DNA of 31,784 nt from JBCBTJ01 sp039818665 (GTDB lineage Bacteria; Pseudomonadota; Alphaproteobacteria; Caulobacterales; Hyphomonadaceae), in NCBI GenBank assembly GCA_039818665.1, contig JBCBTJ010000040.1, positions 1-31,784 of the forward strand, given 5' to 3'. This document shows positions 25,039 to 31,784 of this stretch, piece after piece (the stretch's first letter is position 1; every line of letters starts with the position of its first letter). The translations under genes were made by a program, and so were the position numbers. The notes below the pieces were generated by a model. That model worked only from the letters and a program-made list of their open reading frames with translations, ran no database searches and was not told where the DNA came from.

Positions 25039-26473
25039 TCTCAGCCTCCTGAAGCGCGGCGGCGGCGGTCTCCTGGTCGGAGAAGGGCAGAACCTGGTCG
25101 CCGACGATCTGGCCGGTTTCATGGCCTTTTCCGGCGATGAGCAGCGTGTCGCCGGCGCGCAGCTCGGCCACGGCGGCGCGGATCGCCTCGCCTCGGTCGC
25201 CGATCTCGCGGGCGTCCGGCGCGCCTTGCAGAGCGGCGGCGCGGATCGCGGCGGGGTCTTCGGAGCGCGGATTGTCGTCGGTGACGATGGCGATGTCGGC
25301 CAGGCGCGCGGCGACCTCGCCCATGAGCGGGCGCTTGCCGCGATCGCGATCGCCGCCGCAGCCGAAGACGACGAACAGACGTCCCGCCGTGTGGGGCCGG
25401 GCGGCGCGGAGCAGCGTATCCAGCCCGTCCGGCGTGTGGGCGTAATCGACGAAGACGCCCGCGCCATGGGAGGTTTCGCCGACGAATTCGAGACGGCCTT
25501 TGACCGTGACGAGCTGTTCCATCCCCCGGACAACGTCGGCCAGCGACGCGCCGAGCGAGAGCGCGAGCCCCGCCGCACAAAGCGCGTTCAGCGCCTGGAA
25601 CTCCCCGATGAGCGGCAAGTTCAGCTCGACCTCTTCACCGCGCCAGGCGAGGAACATGCGCTGGCCGGTGGCCTTCGGCATGAGTTCGCGGATCTTCAGG
25701 TCCGCGCCCCGCCAGCCGACGGAGACGAGCTGAAGGCCGGCCTCGCGGGCGGCGCCTTCGAACGGGCCGCGCTCAGGGCTGTCGGCGTTGACGATGGCGG
25801 GCGCGCCGGCCGGCACGAGTTCGCGGAACAAACGCAGCTTTGCGTCGCGATAGGCCTCCATGGTCGGATGGTAGTCGAGATGATCTTGGGTGAGATTGGT
25901 GAATGCGCCGGCGGCGAGTTTCACCCCATGGAGGCGGTACTGCTCCAGGCCGTGCGAGGAAGCCTCCATGGCCGCATGGGTGACGCCGTCGGCCGCGAGC
26001 GCGGCCAGCGTGTCGTGGATCGCAACGGGATCCGGCGTGGTATGCCCCAGATCAATCGAGCCCGACGGCCCTACGGCGCCAAGGGTGCCGAGCGACGCGG
26101 CGCGCAGGCCGGCCGCGCTCCAAATCTGGCGTAAGAAATCGACGGTCGAGCTTTTCCCGTTGGTGCCGGTCACCGCTACGACTGTTTCCGGCTGGGTTCC
26201 GAAGAAGGCCGCCGCCGCCTTTGCAAGCGCGAAGCGGGGCTCGGCGACATCGATCCGTACCGCGCCGTCAACGGGCTGCAGGTCGGCGCCGACGATCGCG
26301 ACGGCGCCTTTTTCCAACGCTTGAGGGATATAGTCTCGCCCGTCCGCGACGACGCCTTTCAGCGCCGCAAAGACGAAGCCCGGCTCCACCTTGCGCGAGT
26401 CGGCGGTCAGTCCGCGCGCCTCAATGTCGGCTGACGGACCCGCCAGGCCTTCGAACAATTCACCCAACCTCAC
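25031..26473 (-). CDS. murE: UDP-MurNAc-L-alanyl-D-glutamate--2,6-diaminopimelate ligase
   Basis: I chose the GTG at 26473 (480 aa). AGGAGGT lies 5 bases upstream inside ftsI, GTGA overlaps the ftsI stop, and the family's N-terminal LGELFEGL follows immediately. The enzyme adds the third residue of the stem peptide. The P-loop is VTGTNGKSST (101-110). The DNPR motif at 400-403, followed by SEDP, is the known determinant for meso-diaminopimelate, so the cell wall should be mDAP type. GKGHETGQ (about 449-456) is near the C-terminus. It overlaps murF by 8 bases. Confidence 0.97.
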   Translation of the reverse strand: MRLGELFEGLAGPSADIEARGLTADSRKVEPGFVFAALKGVVADGRDYIPQALEKGAVAIVGADLQPVDGAVRIDVAEPRFALAKAAAAFFGTQPETVVAVTGTNGKSSTVDFLRQIWSAAGLRAASLGTLGAVGPSGSIDLGHTTPDPVAIHDTLAALAADGVTHAAMEASSHGLEQYRLHGVKLAAGAFTNLTQDHLDYHPTMEAYRDAKLRLFRELVPAGAPAIVNADSPERGPFEGAAREAGLQLVSVGWRGADLKIRELMPKATGQRMFLAWRGEEVELNLPLIGEFQALNALCAAGLALSLGASLADVVRGMEQLVTVKGRLEFVGETSHGAGVFVDYAHTPDGLDTLLRAARPHTAGRLFVVFGCGGDRDRGKRPLMGEVAARLADIAIVTDDNPRSEDPAAIRAAALQGAPDAREIGDRGEAIRAAVAELRAGDTLLIAGKGHETGQIVGDQVLPFSDQETAAAALQEAENV

Positions 26474-28116
26474 AGCGACCTCCTGTCGGCTGCGCCGCGC
26501 GCGGACGGACTGTCGGTGCGGACCGGGCTGTCGAACACCGGCGCCACGCCGAGCAGCGGAGCGATCCTCTCGATCACCCGGCCTGCGACGGGCGCGGCGT
26601 TCCAAGCCGCTGTCGCGCCGCCCTCCACGGCTTTGGGCTCATCCAGGACAATCAATACGACATATTTTGGATCATCTGCGGGAAAGAGCGCCGCGAAGGA
26701 GGTGACATTGAGATCTTCCGCATAGGCGGCGTCGACGACCTTTTCCGCAGTGCCGGTCTTTCCTGCGACACGATAGCCCGCCACGTCGGCGCGCGTCGCC
26801 GTGCCGCGCACCACCGTTTCGCGCATCATCGCCGTGACGAGAGCCGCCGTCGGCGCCGCCATGGCGCGGCGCGGGGCCCGGTCGCCGGCCGCCCCGTCCT
26901 CCAACAATGTCGGGCGCACCACTTCGCCGCCATTCGCGAACGCGGAAAAAGCGCTGGCGAAGGCGATCGGACTGACCGAGATGCCGTGCCCGAAGCTGAC
27001 AGTAGACAGGGACAACTCGTCCCAGGCCGCCGGGCGGATCGGCGCCGAGCTCGCGGCGAGTTCCAGCGGCGCGCGCTCGAGCAAGCCCAGGCGATCAAGA
27101 AACTCGCGCTGACGTCGCGCGCCGACGTCGAGGGCGATGCGCACCACGCCGCGATTAGAGCTGTCTGCAATGATGTCAGTGAGGCTCGCATTGCGCGCCG
27201 GAGCGTGGTGATCGTCGAACTCTTTGCCCGCGACAATCACCGGCTGGGAGAGATCAAACCGCTGGCTTGGCGCGACGACGCCCGCCTCGAGGGCGACGGC
27301 GACGGTGAAAGGCTTGAAAATGGAGCCAAGCTCGATGGGCGCTCCAACGGCACGGTCCAGCTGAACCTCCGCCGGCTCGCTGGGCCAGCGATTGGGATCG
27401 ACGGGCGGCCATGAGGCGAGCGCGCGCACCGCGCCAGTTTCGGCCTCCAAGACGACGCCGGCCGCGCCAATCGCTTCATAGCGGCGGGCGGCGTCGTCAA
27501 GCTCGGCTTCGAGCGCGAATTGGACGCCGGACTCCAGCGTCAGCCTCAACGGCGCGTCATCGCCGCTGAGGCGGTTGTCCAAGGCGAATTCGACGCCCGC
27601 CAGGCCCCGGCCGTGCACATTGGCGTGGCCAAGCACGTGACCGGCCAGGCGTCCGTTGGGATAGGCGCGCGTCACTTCGGTGCGAAAGCCCAATCCCTCC
27701 AAGCCCAACTGGAACACCGCTTGGCGCTGCCTGGGCGTCAGGCCGCGGCGAATCCAAACGAAGGCGCGCTCGCGATCGGACAAGCGTTCGACCAGCCGAT
27801 CACGTTTCAGATCGGGAAACACGCCAGACAGGGCCTCGACGGTTTCGGCCGCGTCCCAGACCGCGCGCGGATCGGCGTACAGCGAATAGACGCTGACAGA
27901 GGTGGCCAGAAGCTCGCCATTGCGATCCAAGATGTCGGCCCGCCGCGCCGCGGCGGCCTGCGCCGCGTCCGCGCGCAGCTCCGGCGCGCCGGCGAGCGAC
28001 AGACTTGCGGCGCGCAGCCCGATCACCGCGAACAAAGCGGCCATGCCGACGCCGACCAGCCGCGTCTTCCAGCGCGCGCCAGGCGCGCTGACGCCCGATG
28101 CCGCGCGATCCGTCAT
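26470..28116 (-). CDS. ftsI: Septal peptidoglycan transpeptidase (penicillin-binding protein 3)
   Basis: A 548-aa class B penicillin-binding protein that cross-links septal peptidoglycan with FtsW. One membrane anchor (about 18-40) precedes the pedestal domain with RADILDRNGELLATS (59-73). The transpeptidase domain has all three active-site motifs: Ser265-x-x-Lys268 in LGSIFKPF, Ser319-Ser-Asn321 and KTGT at 453-456. The residue before the Gly of the first motif is Leu (ELGSIFK) where many family members have Pro; this is only a small deviation. It starts in an ATGA overlap with ftsL. Confidence 0.96.
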   Translation of the reverse strand: MTDRAASGVSAPGARWKTRLVGVGMAALFAVIGLRAASLSLAGAPELRADAAQAAAARRADILDRNGELLATSVSVYSLYADPRAVWDAAETVEALSGVFPDLKRDRLVERLSDRERAFVWIRRGLTPRQRQAVFQLGLEGLGFRTEVTRAYPNGRLAGHVLGHANVHGRGLAGVEFALDNRLSGDDAPLRLTLESGVQFALEAELDDAARRYEAIGAAGVVLEAETGAVRALASWPPVDPNRWPSEPAEVQLDRAVGAPIELGSIFKPFTVAVALEAGVVAPSQRFDLSQPVIVAGKEFDDHHAPARNASLTDIIADSSNRGVVRIALDVGARRQREFLDRLGLLERAPLELAASSAPIRPAAWDELSLSTVSFGHGISVSPIAFASAFSAFANGGEVVRPTLLEDGAAGDRAPRRAMAAPTAALVTAMMRETVVRGTATRADVAGYRVAGKTGTAEKVVDAAYAEDLNVTSFAALFPADDPKYVVLIVLDEPKAVEGGATAAWNAAPVAGRVIERIAPLLGVAPVFDSPVRTDSPSARGAADRRSL

Positions 28117-28436
28117 TCCGGGCGGGCGTCCCCGCCGACGCCTGTGTCAGCCGGCGGACCGACGGCGGCGTCCAGCTCGGCCTCACGCACGAATTGCGCG
28201 GCCCGCGCCGGCTCCATGCCGAGATGGTTGCGTGCGTATTCCTCGATCCATTCCCGCCGGCTCATATGCGCGAGGTCGGCTTCGAGCATGGCCTTGCGGC
28301 GCTCAGCTTCGGCGACCTGCTCGGTCAGCTCGGCGATTTCAGCCGCGCTGTCTTTCGCGCCGTATTTGGCGCGGTAGAGGCTGACGATCAGCACACAGAT
28401 GACCAAAAGGCCGAGAATAAGCGATTTGCGGTTCAT
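28113..28436 (-). CDS. ftsL: FtsL-like division protein
   Basis: A 107-aa bitopic protein: a short basic N-terminus, one membrane segment (about 5-22), then a heptad-like helical region rich in Ala, Glu and Leu (about 28-62), consistent with a coiled coil. FtsL sequences diverge strongly, so the call rests on topology, size and the conserved position between rsmH and ftsI. The segment YARNHLGMEPA (about 68-78), with its Leu-Gly-Met, is a known FtsL-like feature. It would join FtsB and FtsQ to activate FtsWI at the septum. It overlaps both neighbours by 4 bases. Confidence 0.82.
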   Translation of the reverse strand: MNRKSLILGLLVICVLIVSLYRAKYGAKDSAAEIAELTEQVAEAERRKAMLEADLAHMSRREWIEEYARNHLGMEPARAAQFVREAELDAAVGPPADTGVGGDARPE

Positions 28437-29425
28437 GCTTGCGCCTCCGCGATCGAGAGGGGCGGCAGCCCGAACGCCGCCTCGGTTTGATAGGGGAACG
28501 GGCTGGCCGACGTGCGGACCGCGGCGCGCAGCTTCGCCGAGCGGGCCCGCGGATTGACCGCCGCCTCTTCAGCGGACGCGGGCGCGGCCTTCGCGGTGAT
28601 CAACTCGAAAGACGGCGGCGGCCCTTTGGCTTTTTCCGGCGCATGGCGCGAGCCGGAGCCAAGCCGGCCGGCGCGCTCGCGCAGAAAAGTCTTCACCAGC
28701 CGGTCTTCGAGAGAATGGAACGCCACGACGACGAGCCGGCCGCCCGCGCGCAAAAGGCGCTCGGCCGCCGCCAATCCGCGCGCAAGCTCGCCAAGCTCGT
28801 CGTTCAGGAACATGCGGATGGCTTGGAACACTTTGGTCGCTGGATGGATCTTCGCGCCTTTGCGGCCGCCGACGGCGGCCTCCACCGTGTCGGCGAGATC
28901 CAGCGTGGTTTCGAAGGCGCGCTCAGAGCGGCGCGCGGCGATGTCTTCGGCGATGCGGCGCGCCTTCGCCTCCTCGCCAAGCCGCCGGAAGATCGTCGCC
29001 AGGTCCTTCGTAGGCGCGCGATTGACCAGGTCCGCCGCGCTCGGGCCCGAGCGGCCCATGCGCATGTCGAGCGGACCGTCGCGCATGAAGGAGAAGCCGC
29101 GGCCGGCCTCATCGAGCTGGAAGGAGGACACGCCGAGATCCAGAATGACGCCGTCCACCGCCTCGAAGCCTAAACCGCGCGCCAGCGCCTCCATGTCGCC
29201 GAACCGACCGAGCGCGGGCATCAATCGAGGCTGGTCTTTCGCCATGGCCTCAGCCCGTTCGATCGCGTCCAGGTCCCGGTCCACGCCGATGACGCGGCAG
29301 TCGGCCGCGGCGAGCACGCCCCGCGCATAACCTCCGCCGCCGAAGGTGCCGTCGAGGACGACCTCGCCGTCCCGCGGCGCGAGCGCGGCGAGCACTTCGG
29401 AGAGCATGACGGGCGTGTGGCTCAT
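28433..29425 (-). CDS. rsmH: 16S rRNA (cytosine1402-N4)-methyltransferase
   Basis: A 330-aa SAM-dependent methyltransferase (formerly MraW) that modifies C1402 of 16S rRNA in the decoding centre. HTPVMLSEVL (3-12) and DGTFGGGGYARGVL (25-38) form the start and SAM-binding loop. GVDRDLDAIERA, DLGVSSFQLDEAGRGFSFMRDGPLDMRM and VVAFHSLEDRLVK are family blocks in the expected order. It overlaps mraZ and ftsL by 4 bases on each side. Confidence 0.97.
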   Translation of the reverse strand: MSHTPVMLSEVLAALAPRDGEVVLDGTFGGGGYARGVLAAADCRVIGVDRDLDAIERAEAMAKDQPRLMPALGRFGDMEALARGLGFEAVDGVILDLGVSSFQLDEAGRGFSFMRDGPLDMRMGRSGPSAADLVNRAPTKDLATIFRRLGEEAKARRIAEDIAARRSERAFETTLDLADTVEAAVGGRKGAKIHPATKVFQAIRMFLNDELGELARGLAAAERLLRAGGRLVVVAFHSLEDRLVKTFLRERAGRLGSGSRHAPEKAKGPPPSFELITAKAAPASAEEAAVNPRARSAKLRAAVRTSASPFPYQTEAAFGLPPLSIAEAQA

Positions 29426-29916
29426 TCGCCGCCTCCCCCGCCGAGGCCGCCGAGCGCGCCAGCTTCCAGAGCAGCCTGGAACGGCGCGTCGAGCGCGGAT
29501 TGATTCGCCGCGGCGTCGGCGGACATGGCGGCGTCGAACTCGGCGAAACGGTCCGGGTTCCAGATGTGGAAGCGATCGAGGGCGCCCGCAAAGACGATCT
29601 TATCCGTCACGCCGGCGGCCCGCATCAGCGGCTCAGGCAGCTTCACGCGGCCCGGCTCGTCCATTTTGAGATCGGCCGACTTCGTGAAGAGGGCGTGGGT
29701 GATCGCCTTGCGCGCCGGGTCTTGCGGGCTCATGCGGGCGAGGATTTGACGGTATTGCGCCATCAGCTCCTCCCCGCCGGCTTCGAGATAACCGCCGCCG
29801 TCGATCGCCGGCCAGACGAAGAGCCGGGGCCGGCCGCCCAAAGCGGCGCGGAAGGGCGCCGGCACAGAGACCCGCCCCTTCGCGTCAACACCGCTTTCGT
29901 AGGTGGAGGTGAACAC
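29422..29916 (-). CDS. mraZ: Transcriptional regulator MraZ
   Basis: A 164-aa protein, slightly longer than the usual 145-152 because of a Gly/Ala-rich tail. It contains two AbrB-like half-domains, each with the DxxGR signature: DAKGR at 11-15 and DEPGR at 86-90. MraZ forms rings that bind repeated TGGGN-like boxes upstream of its own gene and control the dcw cluster. The start is GTG at 29916 with AAGGA (29926-29930, minus strand) about 9 bases upstream. It heads the 13-gene operon. The matching repeat array is present at 29949-30003. Confidence 0.95.
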   Translation of the reverse strand: MFTSTYESGVDAKGRVSVPAPFRAALGGRPRLFVWPAIDGGGYLEAGGEELMAQYRQILARMSPQDPARKAITHALFTKSADLKMDEPGRVKLPEPLMRAAGVTDKIVFAGALDRFHIWNPDRFAEFDAAMSADAAANQSALDAPFQAALEAGALGGLGGGGGE

Positions 29917-29948
29917 CAGCCCAAATCCTTCAGCCCATTAGCCGCCCT

Positions 29949-30003
29949 TGGGCCAATATGATTGAATTTGGGATATCATGGGAAGACTTGGGAGCCAATG
30001 GGT
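29949..30003 (+). promoter_or_regulatory. MraZ-box operator array (TGGGN repeats, 10-bp period)
   Basis: Read on the plus strand, TGGGN occurs at 29969, 29979, 29989 and 29999, each separated by exactly 5 bases (a 10-bp period). A further TGGGC at 29949 lies in the same register, with the slot at 29959 degenerate (TGATT). Repeated TGGGN with 5-base spacers is the published MraZ target, so autoregulation of mraZ and the downstream operon is strongly suggested. The motifs run opposite to the direction of mraZ transcription and start 33 bases upstream of its GTG. Confidence 0.85.
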
Positions 30004-30012
30004 TCCCCATAT

Positions 30013-30052
30013 GATTCCCTTTATCCACAAGAGAGTATTAACGAAACATTAT
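30013..30052. promoter_or_regulatory. GANTC site and partial CtrA-like box in the dcw promoter
   Basis: GATTC at 30013-30017 is a CcrM-type methylation site. TTAA at 30038-30041 is followed after exactly 7 bases by TTAT (30049-30052), one mismatch from the CtrA consensus TTAA-N7-TTAA. Both lie between the candidate -10 and the MraZ boxes. Cell-cycle control is inferred from these short motifs and from the presence of cckA in the same window; AT-richness makes chance matches likely. Confidence 0.3.
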
Positions 30053-30058
30053 TCGAAT

Positions 30059-30064
30059 ATTATA
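30059..30064 (-). promoter_or_regulatory. Candidate -10 element for the mraZ/dcw promoter
   Basis: A perfect TATAAT reads on the minus strand at 30064-30059. It lies within a 70-base stretch (30021-30090) that is only about 26% GC. At 17-base spacing the upstream hexamer is TTTATC (30087-30082), a weak -35. Transcription from here would give a leader of about 135 bases with the MraZ boxes downstream of the start site, suitable for repression. Confidence 0.4.
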
Positions 30065-30222
30065 AGAACAAAAAAGAACACGATAAAAACAAGCCTTGCC
30101 TCGGTCTGGGTCGTCATGGGCCGGCGGAAGGGCGCGGCGGCGGCATGACGCCCGCGCGCCGGCCTTGATTCAGCCGCGCCGTTCATGGAGACCAACGCGT
30201 CGCCCTTCGCTGGGAGCGGGTC

Positions 30223-31416
30223 ATGCCCCTTGCGCCTCTAAACATCGCCATCGCCGGCGCCGGAGTCGGCGGGCTCGCCGCCGGCGCGCTGTTGGCGCGC
30301 GACGGGCACAAAGTGACGATCTTCGACCGTTTCGACGCGCCGGCCGCCGTGGGCTCGGGCTTGATGCTGCAGAAGACGGGCTTGGCGGTTCTTGAAGCGA
30401 TGGAGCTTGAAGCGCGCGTCTCAGCGCTGGGCCAGCCGATCAAGCGCCTCGCAGGGCGAACCCATGGCGCGGGGCGGCTCGTCTTGGACGTGCGCTTCGA
30501 AAAGCTCGCCCCGAATCTGCGCGGGCTCGCCGTGCAGCGGCCCGCTCTGTTCGGCGCGTTGTTCGAGGCCGCCAAAACCTCCGGCGCAGGGATTGTCACC
30601 AAGGCGACCATCAAGTCCGCCGACCCTAAGACGGGCGCGCTCATCGGCTCGAACGGCCAGGATTTCGGCGCGTTCGATCTCATCGTGGACGCCCTCGGCG
30701 CGCGTTCGCCGCTCTCGACCCATCCGCGGCGCGACCTGCCCTATGGCGCGCTGTGGGCGACCCTGCCCTGGCCGGAGGACGGCCCGTTCGACGCCGAGGC
30801 GCTGGAGCAGCGTTATCTCGGCGCGCGGCAGATGGCGGGCGTCATGGCGTCCGGCCGCGCCGCGCCTGGCGCGCCGCTGATGGCGACCTATTTTTGGAGC
30901 GTCAAAGGCGACGAGCGCGATTGGCGCTCAAAGCCGCTGGAGCAGTGGAAACAGCAGGCCGCGGCCCTTTGGCCGGAGACAGCGGGGCTGCTGACGCACA
31001 TCACCAGCCACAGCCAGGTCGCCTTCGCCCGCTATCGCCACCGCACCCATGGCCGGCCGATCGAGGGGCGGGTCGTGCATCTCGGCGACAGCTGGCACGC
31101 CACCAGCCCGCAGCTCGGCCAGGGGGCGAATATGGCGCTGCTGGACGCCTGGGCGCTGGCCGCGGCCCTCAGCGAGACGGGCGCGCTCGCCCCGGCGCTG
31201 CGGCGGTATCGGCGCCTGCGCGTCGCCCATGTGCGCACCTATCAGCGGCTGAGCCATTTGCTCACCCCGGTCTACCAATCGGATTCGCGGACCCTGCCCT
31301 TTCTCCGCGACCGCCTCGCCGCGCCCCTCATGCGCGTCCCGCCCGCCCCGCGCACGCTCGCCGCCCTGGTCAGCGGCGCGTTTCGGAGCCCGCTGAAGCG
31401 GTTGGGGTTGGGTTAG
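30223..31416 (+). CDS. FAD-dependent monooxygenase-like oxidoreductase
   Basis: A 397-aa flavoprotein of the para-hydroxybenzoate hydroxylase/UbiH group. IAIAGAGVGGLAAGALLA (8-25) is the Rossmann motif for FAD. LGDSWHATSPQLGQGANMALLDAW (287-310) contains the GD motif that touches the FAD ribityl chain and the helix start typical of these aromatic hydroxylases. The middle DG-type motif is degenerate (VDALGARSP, 155-163). GGGAG at 30212-30216 is the ribosome site. The substrate is unknown; ubiquinone-pathway and aromatic or antibiotic hydroxylases look alike. It is transcribed away from mraZ and its TAG overlaps the stop of the TPR gene. Confidence 0.85.
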   Translation: MPLAPLNIAIAGAGVGGLAAGALLARDGHKVTIFDRFDAPAAVGSGLMLQKTGLAVLEAMELEARVSALGQPIKRLAGRTHGAGRLVLDVRFEKLAPNLRGLAVQRPALFGALFEAAKTSGAGIVTKATIKSADPKTGALIGSNGQDFGAFDLIVDALGARSPLSTHPRRDLPYGALWATLPWPEDGPFDAEALEQRYLGARQMAGVMASGRAAPGAPLMATYFWSVKGDERDWRSKPLEQWKQQAAALWPETAGLLTHITSHSQVAFARYRHRTHGRPIEGRVVHLGDSWHATSPQLGQGANMALLDAWALAAALSETGALAPALRRYRRLRVAHVRTYQRLSHLLTPVYQSDSRTLPFLRDRLAAPLMRVPPAPRTLAALVSGAFRSPLKRLGLG

Positions 31417-31784
31417 GGGGTGGCGGCTTCCGAGAGGCGGCGACGCAGATAGTCGGGGATGAAGGCGTCGGCTGGCGAAAGCTGCCCAGCAGCCTCCATC
31501 GCCTCCGCGATGCCCAAGGCTTCGCGCCAATAGGACGCCTCATCGGTCACCTGGCCCATCTTATCAAGGCTAACGATCACATCCCGGCGCGCCGCAGCGC
31601 TCTCAGGGTTCGACGCCGACAGCGCGCGGGCAAGCTCAAGGCTCTCCTCATAGGCCGACCGCGCCGCGGCGAGATCGCCCGCCTGACGCGACACATCCCC
31701 GAGCCTCTCCAGCGACACGCTCACATCCCGGCGCGCCGCAGCGCTCTCAGGGTTCGACGCCGACAGCGCGCGGGCAAGCTCAAG
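31413..31784 (-). CDS. Tetratricopeptide-repeat protein, C-terminal part (5' end outside window)
   Basis: The frame is open to the right edge, so only the last 123 residues are seen. It is made of helical TPR-like units with a 48-residue period, for example SLERLGDVSRQAGDLAAARSA followed by YEESLELARALSASNPESAA. The last unit decays into a non-repeat tail ending in YLRRRLSEAATP. A GTG at 31724 is in frame but is internal to the repeat, so it is not the true start. Proteins with this repeat type in related bacteria often carry an N-terminal caspase-like, TIR, NACHT or kinase domain, but that part is not visible and I do not assign one. Confidence 0.8.
   Translation of the reverse strand, partial: LELARALSASNPESAAARRDVSVSLERLGDVSRQAGDLAAARSAYEESLELARALSASNPESAAARRDVIVSLDKMGQVTDEASYWREALGIAEAMEAAGQLSPADAFIPDYLRRRLSEAATP
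31573..31784. repeat. Tandem 144-bp coding repeat
   Basis: Bases 31573-31640 match 31717-31784 with a single mismatch (31576 versus 31720), including a 63-base identical block (31578-31640 and 31722-31784). The period is 144 bp, or 48 codons. Identity at the DNA level, including third positions, indicates recent duplication or gene conversion. The array continues past the window edge, so the copy number is unknown. Confidence 0.85.

Noticed and set aside
29962..30168. 68-aa plus-strand frame across the mraZ operator and promoter
   Set aside because: It begins at TTG with no ribosome site and its codons are the TGGGN repeats and AT-rich promoter DNA. Regulatory sequence explains it better.
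31578..31784. Edge repeats as a CRISPR array
   Set aside because: The repeat unit is 144 bp, in frame and encodes TPR helices, without short repeats and unique spacers.

Overview
The window looks like a GC-rich alphaproteobacterial chromosome, probably from the Caulobacterales/Hyphomonadales/Parvularculales side of the class. The evidence is a CckA-type hybrid histidine kinase, a dcw (division and cell wall) cluster in alphaproteobacterial order, a TonB-dependent receptor, a lone TadG/vWA protein and GANTC sites in the main promoter regions. The genus cannot be fixed from the sequence alone. No tRNA, rRNA, CRISPR array, transposase or phage gene was seen.

Layout. Positions 1-330 hold a compound palindromic intergenic repeat and no gene. 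Positions 331-3959 hold a small lipoprotein, a glycosyltransferase/GtrA pair on the minus strand and a divergent GT-C-like polytopic membrane protein: an envelope-glycosylation neighbourhood. Positions 3972-6255 hold AMP nucleosidase (amn) and a tyrosine-phosphatase-like protein. Positions 6252-7640 hold a TadG-like vWA protein. Positions 7774-11390 hold small-molecule metabolism genes: a nitronate monooxygenase-like flavoprotein, an exported MBL-fold hydrolase coupled to an Asp-nucleophile alpha/beta hydrolase, a short putative membrane ORF and a GFA-family zinc protein. Then come cckA (minus strand) and, divergently, a TonB-dependent receptor, followed by a highly structured intergenic region (16502-16642).

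The centre of the window is a 13-gene minus-strand operon from about 29916 down to 16722: mraZ-rsmH-ftsL-ftsI-murE-murF-mraY-murD-ftsW-murG-(125-aa membrane protein)-murC-(70-aa membrane protein). Most neighbours overlap by 4 or 8 nt, and five genes use GTG starts. Together the enzymes build the UDP-MurNAc-pentapeptide (MurC, MurD, MurE, MurF), load it on lipid (MraY, MurG) and polymerise and cross-link it at the septum (FtsW, FtsI, FtsL). RsmH modifies the ribosome and MraZ is the transcriptional regulator. The usual downstream genes murB, ddl, ftsQ, ftsA and ftsZ are not here. Upstream of mraZ is an AT-rich promoter island with four perfect TGGGN repeats at exact 10-bp spacing, matching the known MraZ-box architecture. 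The right edge has a FAD monooxygenase-like gene and the 3' end of a TPR protein built from near-identical 144-bp DNA repeats.

The most interesting signals are the MraZ operator array, the two uncharacterised membrane proteins embedded in the dcw operon, the mutually exclusive RNA pairings after the TonB receptor, the recurrent 4-nt stop-codon overlap between convergent genes, and the expanding TPR array. I did not find a clearly new multi-gene defence or mobile system.
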